Shown: positions 35,463 to 43,479 of the stretch, piece by piece
Position numbering within the stretch: the first letter of the stretch is position 1
Layout of the letters: each line of letters starts with the position of its first letter
DNA from: Treponema pedis
GTDB lineage: Bacteria > Spirochaetota > Spirochaetia > Treponematales > Treponemataceae
Assembly: GCF_017161325.1 (NCBI RefSeq)
Contig: NZ_CP045670.1
Span: 558,001 to 622,000 of the forward strand
Direction: 5' to 3'
Length of the DNA: 64,000 nucleotides
Position numbers and translations under genes: made by a program
Notes under the pieces: generated by a model
What the model saw: only the letters and a program-made list of their open reading frames with translations
The model's database searches: none
Told to the model about the DNA's origin: nothing

Positions 35463-35513
35463 CGGAACAATATGGAAAACAGGTTTTTATTGTTGATTTA
35501 CAGAAGATGATTT

Positions 35514-36143
35514 ATGGATAAAAAAGCTGAAATTCGTCTTGCAATAAAAGAATATTTTTTAAGCCCTGAAGGCAAAACAGCAATACAAAGAGCTGAAAAC
35601 TTGCAAAAAGACGTAAATTATTGCAAAAAATTTTTAAATAAAATTCCCTGCTATGAGAAGGCAAAAACGATACTGGCTTATTATCCTTTAAAAGAAGAAT
35701 TCCCCACACTCGGATTATTAAACCGAGCATTTTCGGACGGAAAAACAATAGCTCTTCCGGTAGTTACGGGTAAGGATTTAATTTTTAAAAAAGTAAATTT
35801 TGTAAACGGAAATATTGAACCCGTAATTAAAGGCTGTTTCGGTATCTTGGAACCTTCGGAAAAAGCCGAACCGATTTTTTATACAAACGGCAATACTTCG
35901 GAAATAAACGGAGATATATTGCCGCTGATAATTTTGGTTCCCGGCAGAGCTTTCGGAAAAAAAGGGGAAAGGCTGGGAAGGGGCGGCGGTTTTTATGACC
36001 GTTTTTTTAAAAAACTGTTTCAATGCGTAGATAAAAATTCCGTTGCCCTTATAGGAATTTGTTTTTCGGGACAGATTACGGACGGAATACCTATGGAAGA
36101 ATTCGATTATTTTGTAAATTCCGTTTTAACCGAAGAGTTATAA
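35514..36143 (+). CDS. fthC: 5-formyltetrahydrofolate cyclo-ligase
   Basis: This 209-residue protein has the family motif LVPGRAFGKKGERLGRGGGFYDRFF (ATP and substrate loop) and ILAYYPLKEEFPT. It converts 5-formyl-THF to 5,10-methenyl-THF with ATP. The closest SD-like sequence is GAAGATGA; the start may be affected by the hairpins upstream. Confidence 0.92.
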   Translation: MDKKAEIRLAIKEYFLSPEGKTAIQRAENLQKDVNYCKKFLNKIPCYEKAKTILAYYPLKEEFPTLGLLNRAFSDGKTIALPVVTGKDLIFKKVNFVNGNIEPVIKGCFGILEPSEKAEPIFYTNGNTSEINGDILPLIILVPGRAFGKKGERLGRGGGFYDRFFKKLFQCVDKNSVALIGICFSGQITDGIPMEEFDYFVNSVLTEEL

Positions 36144-36228
36144 ATAAGGCTTACCGCTTTTTATTTAACGATTTTATCAAGCATATTGAAAAGTATGGGA
36201 AAATAAGCGGCTTTACAAGCGGCATATT

Positions 36229-36255
36229 ATGTGTTATATTGAACATATAACACAT
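36229..36255. promoter_or_regulatory. 27-bp palindromic operator overlapping a promoter
   Basis: ATGTGTTATAT and ATATAACACAT are exact reverse complements separated by TGAAC. A likely -35 TTGAAC (36239-36244) lies in its centre and TTTAAT (36261-36266) is 16 bp on, with the start near 36273. The arrangement is that of a repressor site controlling the solute-binding-protein genes. Confidence 0.65.
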
Positions 36256-36279
36256 TGTGTTTTAATATATGGAGAATAA

Positions 36280-37092
36280 ATGAAAATAAGAAATCTTGTT
36301 TTAATTTGCCTTTTAATATCTCTATTTGTTTCATGCCGAAAAAATAAAAACGATAAAGACTTGTTTTCAGATGATATTTCTTTAGCAAAGGTTCTTGTTG
36401 ACGGCAAATTAAGGGTCGGCGTTGCGTCCAATTATCCTCCTTTATGTTTTTCTGACGGCAGAGGAGGTTTGCAAGGTTTTGACTTGGACATATTAACCGC
36501 CGTTGCCGATTTTATGGATATAGATATTGAATTTGTAGGTATGGACTGGACTGAAAAATTCAATTTTTTAACTGCTGATAAGATAGACTGTATTGCAAGC
36601 GGATTTTCGGCTACTCCCGAACGTGAAAAAATAGTGGAATTTTCAATGCCTTACTTTAAAAATGCGCAAGTTATTGTTGTAAGAGCCGGCGAAAATATCA
36701 AAACGCTTGAAGACCTAAAGAATAAAACCGTAGGAGCTCAAAAGGGAGCCCTCGGAATGGATATTTTAAATGCGTATTTAAAAGATACTGTAAAAACAAT
36801 AAAAACATATAGCACTATAATGCAGGCCTTTTCCGATTTAAAGGATAGAGGTGTAGATGCCTGTATAACCGATTTTTGTTCGGTCGCCTATTTGATAAAT
36901 CGGGAAGGTAATAGATATGAAATATTGGAAAACTGTCTTGCCTCCGATTCTTATGTTTTTGCCTTTAAAAAAGGTGCCGTATCTTTAAAAGACGAAATCA
37001 ACGAGGTTTTACTTGAACTTGAAGAAAAAGGAGTCCTTGAAAAGATATCGCGTAAATGGTTCGGCTCTAATGTTATAATTATAGGAAAATAA
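36280..37092 (+). CDS. Family 3 solute-binding lipoprotein (amino-acid type)
   Basis: This 270-residue protein has lipobox FVSC (Cys about residue 19) and the SBP_bac_3 pattern: GKLRVGVASNYPPLCF, GFDLDILTAVADFM, GFSATPEREKIVEFSMPYF and LKNKTVGAQKGALG. It would bind an amino acid or similar solute at the membrane. No permease or ATPase is adjacent. The next gene encodes a paralogue. Confidence 0.9.
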   Translation: MKIRNLVLICLLISLFVSCRKNKNDKDLFSDDISLAKVLVDGKLRVGVASNYPPLCFSDGRGGLQGFDLDILTAVADFMDIDIEFVGMDWTEKFNFLTADKIDCIASGFSATPEREKIVEFSMPYFKNAQVIVVRAGENIKTLEDLKNKTVGAQKGALGMDILNAYLKDTVKTIKTYSTIMQAFSDLKDRGVDACITDFCSVAYLINREGNRYEILENCLASDSYVFAFKKGAVSLKDEINEVLLELEEKGVLEKISRKWFGSNVIIIGK

Positions 37093-37096
37093 TATT

Positions 37097-37963
37097 ATGA
37101 GAACATATATGAAAAACGGCAAAAGCGATAAATCGCTTATTTTATGTATTGTATTGTTTGTCGCGCTTTTGTTTTGCCAGTCATGTTCAGCTAAAACCAG
37201 GGCTGTAAGACAAAAATTAAGAGGAAAAAATTACGACATTTCTCTTGCAAGGATTTTAGTAAAAAAAGAATTGATTATAGGACTTGAGTATAATTTACCG
37301 CCTTTTTGTCAAATAAGTCTTCTTTCTCAGGAAATAAACGGTTATGATATTGATCTTATAAAAGAAACATGCTCCAGAATGGGAGTAAAGCCCGTGTTTA
37401 AAAATATAGACTGGGCAAAAAAAGATGAACTTTTAAGAACCGGCGAGATAGATTGCATTTGGAGTTGTTTTTCTTATACGGCGGACAGGGCAAAGGCGTA
37501 TACCTTATCTATGCCGTATATAAAAACCGCAACCATAATTACGGTAATGGAAAAAAGCCCGTATAAAACGCTTAAAGATTTAAAAAATAAAACTATAGGA
37601 ATGCAGGACGGCTCTTCCATGCGTTCCGCATTGGAAACGCTTAGCATAAAGTACGGAGTACCTATAAACGTAGCTTTATATCCTACATCAAGCGATGCCC
37701 TGATAGCAATGGAGTTGGGGCAGGTAGACGGAGTTGCTCATGATGTACTTGTCGTAGACTCCATAATAAACAAAAACCGAAGGCCGTATAGAATAATTCC
37801 CGAAGCTCTTTCCGCAGATGAGTGCGTAATAGCATTTCGTTTGGGAGATATTGCTCTTAAAAATGCTGTAGAATCGGTGCTTAAAGATATGGCAAAAACC
37901 GATTTTTTTGAACGTGCATCAAAAAAATGGTTCGGCTCAAATATATCGCTTATAGGAAGATAA
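37097..37963 (+). CDS. Family 3 solute-binding lipoprotein, second copy
   Basis: This 288-residue paralogue of the upstream gene (both end in W-F-G-S-N with a similar tail) has lipobox CQSC and EINGYDIDLIKETC, CFSYTADRAKAYTLSMPY and LKNKTIGMQDGSSM. It follows the first copy by 4 bp. The pair probably arose by tandem duplication; different binding-pocket residues are expected but not provable here. Confidence 0.9.
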   Translation: MRTYMKNGKSDKSLILCIVLFVALLFCQSCSAKTRAVRQKLRGKNYDISLARILVKKELIIGLEYNLPPFCQISLLSQEINGYDIDLIKETCSRMGVKPVFKNIDWAKKDELLRTGEIDCIWSCFSYTADRAKAYTLSMPYIKTATIITVMEKSPYKTLKDLKNKTIGMQDGSSMRSALETLSIKYGVPINVALYPTSSDALIAMELGQVDGVAHDVLVVDSIINKNRRPYRIIPEALSADECVIAFRLGDIALKNAVESVLKDMAKTDFFERASKKWFGSNISLIGR

Positions 37964-37965
37964 TA

Positions 37966-38002
37966 AAACGGGGTTTATTTTAGCCGGCAATAAACCCCGT
38001 TT
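37966..38002 (+). terminator. Intrinsic terminator, bidirectional
   Basis: AAACGGGGTTTATT and AATAAACCCCGTTT form a 14-bp perfect stem around TTAGCCGGC. It separates the two convergent genes. Confidence 0.85.
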
Positions 38003-38020
38003 AAAATCGAATTTATATAT

Positions 38021-38485
38021 TTATTTTAATTCGTAATCTTCCGGAGCTTTTTTTATTTCGCTAACCGTCGGAGATTTTACTTTTTCAAAAACGGAAACAA
38101 CTTTAAACTTTTTGCCTTTTTCATAAAGCTCCGCTGTAGTTGTCGCCGTTGTTCCTTTTATTATAAACGTACTGTTTTCTGCTCCACCTATCAGCAGTTT
38201 ATCTCCGTCAACAGTATAAGGTATGGGCTTACTTTTTTTAAGAACGCCGCCCTTTTTAGCAGCTAGATACATAATATTATTTTTTGTAAAGCAATTATAT
38301 TCATGATGATCACCCTCAGGATAGGTTTTTTCTTTTTCCCGCATACCATTACCATAAATAGTTACCTTTCTTAATTCCCATACTCCCTGGAATTTTTTTG
38401 TTTGCGAGCAGGTTGAAGTTAACATTATAATACCGATTAGAAAAATCAGCATTCCGAAAAAGGAAACCATATTTTTTCGTTCCAT
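38021..38485 (-). CDS. Small lipoprotein, lipocalin-like
   Basis: This 154-residue protein has a signal peptide with lipobox LTSTC (Cys about residue 26) and then a beta-rich domain with FQGVWELRKVTIYGNG and VDGDKLLIGG, which resembles lipocalin-like domains that measure or bind small ligands. The function is unknown. RBS AAGGAGAGTACTGTC. Its promoter lies in an unusual palindrome 140 bp upstream. Confidence 0.75.
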   Translation of the reverse strand: MERKNMVSFFGMLIFLIGIIMLTSTCSQTKKFQGVWELRKVTIYGNGMREKEKTYPEGDHHEYNCFTKNNIMYLAAKKGGVLKKSKPIPYTVDGDKLLIGGAENSTFIIKGTTATTTAELYEKGKKFKVVSVFEKVKSPTVSEIKKAPEDYELK

Positions 38486-38605
38486 GACAGTACTCTCCTT
38501 GTCTGCAATCTTTTTGCAGAATTTTTAACTCGTTTTAATTTAAACATTACTTTATCCCTGTGCTATCCTGTTATTTAAGATAGGGTTTTCAAATGAATAA
38601 AATTT

Positions 38606-38656
38606 TTGTCAAAATTAAAAGCCTTTTTATTATAGCGCAACTTTTAATTTTGACAA
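38606..38656 (-). promoter_or_regulatory. 16-bp palindrome wrapped round a minus-strand promoter
   Basis: TTGTCAAAATTAAAAG (38606-38621) and CTTTTAATTTTGACAA (38641-38656) are exact reverse complements with a 19-bp gap. On the minus strand the right arm begins with the -35 TTGTCA (38651-38656), the -10 TATAAT (38629-38634) lies in the gap 16 bp later, and the left arm covers the start site near 38622. It would drive the small lipoprotein gene. The rest of the 38486-38811 gap holds the divergent sodC promoter. Confidence 0.65.
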
Positions 38657-38754
38657 GAGCATAGGCTGTATTTTTACCGAATTTACCTGAAATCGGCGAT
38701 TTTTACAAATTTTTTACCTTAATTTACAAAAATTATACAACAAATATTGACTAT

Positions 38755-38784
38755 TGGAATATTTTTCAGTACGTTTATTATAAT
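38755..38784 (+). promoter_or_regulatory. Probable sodC promoter
   Basis: TATAAT (38779-38784) is preceded by TTGGAA (38755-38760) at 18 bp. A start near 38791 gives a short leader with AAGGAG before ATG 38812. No clear Fur or PerR box is seen. Confidence 0.5.
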
Positions 38785-38811
38785 ATCTTATATTTATAAG
38801 GAGAATTGGAT

Positions 38812-39357
38812 ATGAAAAAAATTATGATTTTTTGTTTCGTATTGCTTGCCTCTATGCTTTTTGCGCATGAGGGGCATATGCATTACGATCCCAAATCGGA
38901 GCCCAAACATTTAGTGATAACTATGTTTCTTCTTACGGAAAACGGTGATGTTGAAGTGGGTGAAATTGTAGCTGTGGAAACAAAATACGGTGTTGCATTT
39001 TTTCCGAACTTAAAGGGCTTGGAAAGCGGCTTGCACGGTTTCCATGTTCATGAAAACTGCGATTGCGGTGCTACGGAAAAAGGACTGGGAACAAAGGCCG
39101 GAGGACACTGGGACCCTAAAAAAACCAACAAACATTCTTTCCCGTGGGACGACAAGGGGCACAAAGGAGATTTGCCCGCTTTATACGTTGATAAGGACGG
39201 AAACGCTACTTATCCGGTTTTAGCTCCTAAAATTAAAACCATTAAAGAATTAAAAGGTCATTCTTTAATGATTCATGTAGGCGGAGATAATCATAGCGAT
39301 CACCCGGCTCCTTTAGGCGGCGGCGGTGCAAGAATGGTTTGCGGCCTTATAAAATAA
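38812..39357 (+). CDS. sodC: Cu/Zn superoxide dismutase, secreted
   Basis: This 181-residue protein has a signal peptide (about 1-18, ending LFA) and a His-rich start of the mature chain (HEGHMHYD). The Cu/Zn SOD motifs are complete: [49 protein letters not shown] and [10 protein letters not shown] with both disulfide cysteines. It removes superoxide outside the cytoplasm. ATG 38812 has the RBS; TTG 38806 is in frame but less likely. A SodC is unexpected in an anaerobic treponeme and suggests acquisition or host-oxidant defence. Confidence 0.93.
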   Translation: MKKIMIFCFVLLASMLFAHEGHMHYDPKSEPKHLVITMFLLTENGDVEVGEIVAVETKYGVAFFPNLKGLESGLHGFHVHENCDCGATEKGLGTKAGGHWDPKKTNKHSFPWDDKGHKGDLPALYVDKDGNATYPVLAPKIKTIKELKGHSLMIHVGGDNHSDHPAPLGGGGARMVCGLIK

Positions 39358-39439
39358 TTTTAATTGTGCAGTAAAAACTTTTATGCTTATATTTTATAAC
39401 ATAAAAGATTTTTTTTGCAAAACATATTGCATAACCTTT

Positions 39440-39486
39440 AAAGGTCATATTCAAATATGTAAATTTTGAATATGACCTTTTTTAAT
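39440..39486 (+). terminator. Intrinsic terminator of sodC
   Basis: AAAGGTCATATTCAAA and TTTGAATATGACCTTT form a perfect 16-bp stem with a 9-nt loop, followed by TTTTT. Confidence 0.9.
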
Positions 39487-39526
39487 ATTCCCTAACGGTA
39501 ATTGCAGCACTTTTCCTTAATGAAAA

Positions 39527-39555
39527 TTGCGGAATATCGGAAGATATTATATAAT
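39527..39555 (+). promoter_or_regulatory. Secondary sigma-70 promoter of the flgN operon
   Basis: TTGCGG (39527-39532) and TATAAT (39550-39555) are 17 bp apart, upstream of the sigma-28 promoter. Confidence 0.5.
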
Positions 39556-39579
39556 CAGACATTATAACCTCTTTTCTCC

Positions 39580-39606
39580 TAAAGCTGAAAATTAAAATGC
39601 CGATAA
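39580..39606 (+). promoter_or_regulatory. Sigma-28 (FliA) promoter of the flgN-flgK-flgL operon
   Basis: TAAAG at 39580 and GCCGATAA at 39599-39606 are separated by N15 after TAAA, an exact match to the bacterial flagellar sigma-28 consensus. The operon encodes late flagellar proteins, and a FliA gene is at 60732 in this window. Confidence 0.85.
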
Positions 39607-39631
39607 TGCTAAGGTAGAGGAGTATTCTTTT

Positions 39632-40126
39632 ATGAATAAAAAACTTAGCATAGCGGAACAAACCGCCTGTATTTTAAAAAAACAAATAGAGTCGGTAGAA
39701 AAAATTTATTTGCTTCAAAAAGATATGTATAAAAATGTTTTGGAGCGCGATTGGCTTGAAAGCGAAAAGTGCTTACGTTCTTTGGATAAACTTTCAAAGG
39801 AGTTTAAAGCCTTGGATAAGGAGCTTTACACCCTTGTCGAAGAAGGCGTTTTCGGTGAAGATGAGATAGATTTTTTTGCCTTTACAAAAAGTCTTAACGA
39901 AGCCGACAAAACCGCTTTAAATACCCTTTATAAAACATTAAAAGAAAAACTTGCCTCTTCAAAAATAGAAAACGAGGTTTTTTCAAGTTATATTACACAT
40001 GCTCAATCTTTGGTACAGGGCGTTATAAATATTATTTCCGAAGAACGGAACGGAAAATGCTATACGCGTACCGGAAAACATGTTAATGCCGATATGACGA
40101 GTTTGGTTTTAAACGAAACTCTTTAA
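39632..40126 (+). CDS. flgN: FlgN-like flagellar export chaperone
   Basis: This 164-residue protein is almost entirely helical (long coiled segments such as LKKQIESVEKIYLLQKDMYK) and lies 15 bp before flgK. FlgN escorts FlgK and FlgL to the export gate. Sequence conservation in this family is weak, so the call leans on size, helicity and position. Confidence 0.7.
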   Translation: MNKKLSIAEQTACILKKQIESVEKIYLLQKDMYKNVLERDWLESEKCLRSLDKLSKEFKALDKELYTLVEEGVFGEDEIDFFAFTKSLNEADKTALNTLYKTLKEKLASSKIENEVFSSYITHAQSLVQGVINIISEERNGKCYTRTGKHVNADMTSLVLNETL

Positions 40127-40141
40127 AAAACGGAGGAAAAT

Positions 40142-42013
40142 ATGTCAACATTTGCTTCAATAGAATTGGGAAAAAGAAGTTTATTTGCTCACAGGCAGTC
40201 TACACAAACGGCAGGTCATAATATTTCAAATTCATCTACACCGGGATATACACGTCAAAGGGTAAACCTTGACGCTTTTGAGCCTATTTACCGGCCGGAC
40301 TTATCCCGTGCGGAAACTCCCGGGCAAATAGGACAAGGCGTTACAATAGGTTCCATTACAAGGCTTAGGGACGAACTTTTAGACCAGCGTATAGTAGCTT
40401 CTACGGACGAGTTGGGCTATTGGCAAACAAGGGATTCATATTTAACGCTTTTAGAACAAGTTCATAATGAACCTGAAGATATTTCCGTACGCACCCGTAT
40501 GGACCAATTTTGGGAAGCATGGCAAGAGCTTTCGCTTTATCCCGAATCGGACGCAGCCCGCCAAGTGGTGCGTACACGGAGCGAAACGCTTACCGATTCC
40601 ATTCATCATCAATACAGGGCATTGCAGGAAATACGCGATATGGTTCACGGAGATATAGAAGCTACGGTTAAGCAAGTAAATGATTTAACCGGAAGGATTG
40701 CAGCTCTTAACGAAGAAATCGTAAAAGTAAAAGCAATGGGAGATAACCCGAACGATTTAATGGATAAACGAGATGTTCTTACGGAAAAACTGTCAAATTT
40801 AATCGATATTTCCGTAGACAAGAGGGACGAAGATGAAACTTATGTAATTCACACGGCGGGTTTGGAAATTGTTCAAGGGTCTACTCATAGAACCTTCGAT
40901 TTAAAGGCTTCAATCGGGAACGATAATTATGCCGATGTTGTGTGGTCGGATTCCGGTAATCTTGCTCACTTTGAAGCCGGAAAACTTGCCGCTTTGATAG
41001 AACTCCGCGATACGGATATCCGAGATGAAATCCGTAAACTGGATACTATGGCTATGAACTTTGTAGATTTGGTAAATGATGTACACCGCAATGCTATGAC
41101 TCCCAACGGAAAAACCGGAATAGATTTTTTTAAGGAGCAATATTTTATAAATAATACTTTGGGCAACTTTGATGCAAACGGCGACGGAGAATACGACTCT
41201 TCTTATATATTCAGAATAACGGGAAAAAACACCTTAGACCCGCGCGAGCAAATCGGCCTTGAAGGAACTCTTACCCTTTCCTCCGGTGAAGGAACTGTAC
41301 AAATTCCTTATAAATCTACGGATATGGTTTCGGAATTGATAGAGCGTATTAACCGCTCCGGCGCGGAGGTGGTTTCATACTTGGACCAAAATAATAAGCT
41401 TGTTTTAAAAGGCACGACTTCTTTAAATAAAGAAAATCCAGATTTTGTTATTAGGCATATTGAAGATTCGGGAAGATTTTTAGCAGGTTATTCCGGAGTA
41501 CTTTCCGCAAGCGGAGAGGAAGGCGCTTATGACTGGGGAAGGGCAAATGCCGTTGATGTCTTGGACGGGGCTCAGTTTGCGGTTTCTCCGATTGCTCACC
41601 CCTCCGGCTGGCTTGAAATGAATCCCGTAATAAAAAGCGATATACAAAATATTGCGGCAGGTTATAGGGGCCCTGAAGGCACCGCATATCCGGGGGATAA
41701 CCGTGCGGCCTTAGCAATTGCGGCAATTAGAAACACTCCGGTTATGGTAGGCAATTCCAAAACCTTCGATGAATTTTTTGCCGATACGGTTACCGAAATA
41801 GGATTAAAGGGCGAACAAGCCGAAATGATGCTTAACACGCAAACGGCAATAGTTAAAGAACTTCACGATATGCGAGATTCCGTTTCCGGCGTAAACATAG
41901 ATGAAGAATTATCGGATATTATTAAGTTTCAGCACGGATACAATGCTTCGGCAAGATTTATTTCCGTCGCAAACGAAATGCTGGATACGGTTATAAATAG
42001 AATGGGCGTATAA
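40142..42013 (+). CDS. flgK: Flagellar hook-filament junction protein FlgK
   Basis: This 623-residue protein has the N-terminal flagellar rod/hook helix (GHNISNSSTPGYTRQRV) and the C-terminal partner (FQHGYNASARFISVANEMLDTVINRMG). It is the first junction protein between hook and periplasmic filament. RBS CGGAGGAAAAT. Confidence 0.97.
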   Translation: MSTFASIELGKRSLFAHRQSTQTAGHNISNSSTPGYTRQRVNLDAFEPIYRPDLSRAETPGQIGQGVTIGSITRLRDELLDQRIVASTDELGYWQTRDSYLTLLEQVHNEPEDISVRTRMDQFWEAWQELSLYPESDAARQVVRTRSETLTDSIHHQYRALQEIRDMVHGDIEATVKQVNDLTGRIAALNEEIVKVKAMGDNPNDLMDKRDVLTEKLSNLIDISVDKRDEDETYVIHTAGLEIVQGSTHRTFDLKASIGNDNYADVVWSDSGNLAHFEAGKLAALIELRDTDIRDEIRKLDTMAMNFVDLVNDVHRNAMTPNGKTGIDFFKEQYFINNTLGNFDANGDGEYDSSYIFRITGKNTLDPREQIGLEGTLTLSSGEGTVQIPYKSTDMVSELIERINRSGAEVVSYLDQNNKLVLKGTTSLNKENPDFVIRHIEDSGRFLAGYSGVLSASGEEGAYDWGRANAVDVLDGAQFAVSPIAHPSGWLEMNPVIKSDIQNIAAGYRGPEGTAYPGDNRAALAIAAIRNTPVMVGNSKTFDEFFADTVTEIGLKGEQAEMMLNTQTAIVKELHDMRDSVSGVNIDEELSDIIKFQHGYNASARFISVANEMLDTVINRMGV

Positions 42014-42089
42014 TTTACGTTTACAAACCTTTTCGGAATTTGATATTTTTTATAAAAAGGTTTTATGATAAACAATTTAGGAGTAAATT

Positions 42090-43337
42090 ATGATGAAAAG
42101 AATAAGTACAAATATTCAGCACACTGACAGTAATTTTTCTATGAGGAATCAGGAATCGAGACTTCATAATTTGAATAATCAACTGCAATCGCAAAGACGC
42201 ATTCAGCAGCTTAGAGATGACCCTATAGCGGCAGGTCATTCGGTTAGGTATAAATCGTTTCTTACAAGGCTTGAACGGTTTGAAAAAAATACGCAAACCT
42301 TGCGCGACCAATATATGGCTTCCGAAACATATATGAATAACTCCTTACAGGTTATGCAAAGATTAAGAGAGCTTTCCGTTCAGGCGGCAAACGGAACATA
42401 TACCCCCGAAGATTTAAAAGATATGGCAAGCGAAGCGGATGAACTTTTAAAAGAGCTTGTACAAAACGGAAATGCGGTCAACTCCGACGGAGTGAGGATT
42501 TTCAGCGGGACAAAAAGTTTTACGGAACCCTTTGAAGTTGTAATGGGCGATGTAGACGGAGGCGGTTCCGCAATGATAACCCAAGTGCGTTATAACGGAA
42601 CGGTTGATTCAAAAGAAGTGGAAACCGATGAGCTTTCTTTTATGCGCGCGGACCATGCAGGGAATAGAATCTTTTGGGCTGAAAAACAAAATCTCCTTTC
42701 GGAAACAGATGCAAGAAATTTTACGGTAAAAGAAGATACCGAAATAGAAGTTGACGGAGTAAAAATTCCTTTAATTGCAGGCGATAATGTCTATGCAATA
42801 ATTTCTAAAATAAACGATTCGGGAGCTGCCGTTAAGGCTTCCCTTGACCCCGTTACAAGCGGTTTAAATTTAGCTACAACCGATGCAAGACAGCTTTGGC
42901 TTAGAGACGGAGAAAACGGCACGGTTTTGTCGGACTTGGGGCTTATAAAAGCCGAACAGCGGCCCCCTTATAATTTAGCCAATTCCGTACGCGTATCGGG
43001 AGGCTCCTTATTCGATGCGGTAATAGCAATGCGGAACGCCCTTCTTTCAGGCGACCAGGAATCTTTAGGCGGAAAAATTCTCGGCAGTATAGACGGAGGC
43101 ATTCATAATTTAACTACGCGTATGGCGGAAACGGGTTCGCAATATGCCCGTGCGGAAACAACGCTTGCCCGTTTAAGCACCGTTCAGCTTAACGTAACCG
43201 CAGCGGAATCACGTGAAGCCGACTTGGACATAACCGAGGCCATTACCAACTTAAAAATGTTTGAACATACCCATCAAGCATCTTTAAGCGTATTGGGAAG
43301 GCTTTACAAAGATTCTCTTTTAAATTATTTAAGATAA
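42090..43337 (+). CDS. flgL: Flagellar hook-filament junction protein FlgL
   Basis: This 415-residue protein has the flagellin-like N-terminal helix (RISTNIQHTDSNFSMRN, LQSQRRIQQLRDDP) and the C-terminal helix (ESREADLDITEAITNLKMFEH). RBS TAGGAG is 7 nt before ATG. The gene is followed by a terminator; fliW and csrA, which often follow flgL, are absent here. Confidence 0.96.
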   Translation: MMKRISTNIQHTDSNFSMRNQESRLHNLNNQLQSQRRIQQLRDDPIAAGHSVRYKSFLTRLERFEKNTQTLRDQYMASETYMNNSLQVMQRLRELSVQAANGTYTPEDLKDMASEADELLKELVQNGNAVNSDGVRIFSGTKSFTEPFEVVMGDVDGGGSAMITQVRYNGTVDSKEVETDELSFMRADHAGNRIFWAEKQNLLSETDARNFTVKEDTEIEVDGVKIPLIAGDNVYAIISKINDSGAAVKASLDPVTSGLNLATTDARQLWLRDGENGTVLSDLGLIKAEQRPPYNLANSVRVSGGSLFDAVIAMRNALLSGDQESLGGKILGSIDGGIHNLTTRMAETGSQYARAETTLARLSTVQLNVTAAESREADLDITEAITNLKMFEHTHQASLSVLGRLYKDSLLNYLR

Positions 43338-43401
43338 ATAAAGAAGCGGCCGGGAAGACTTAAAACAAATAAGAAAAACGGCAAAAAGCGGTTTACAGAA
43401 A

Positions 43402-43447
43402 AAAGCATAAGCTGCAACAGTACCGGCAGCTTATGCTTTATTTTTTA
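43402..43447 (+). terminator. Intrinsic terminator of the flgN-flgK-flgL operon
   Basis: AAAGCATAAGCTGC and GCAGCTTATGCTTT form a 14-bp perfect stem around AACAGTACCG, followed by ATTTTTT. Confidence 0.9.
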
Positions 43448-43479
43448 TATACGGCATAGATATCGGTATTATTTAAAAA

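Noticed and set aside
35389-35513. 6S RNA upstream of the cyclo-ligase gene
   Set aside because: The position is tempting, but the gap is only 125 bp, shorter than 6S RNA, and the open-bubble layout is not seen.
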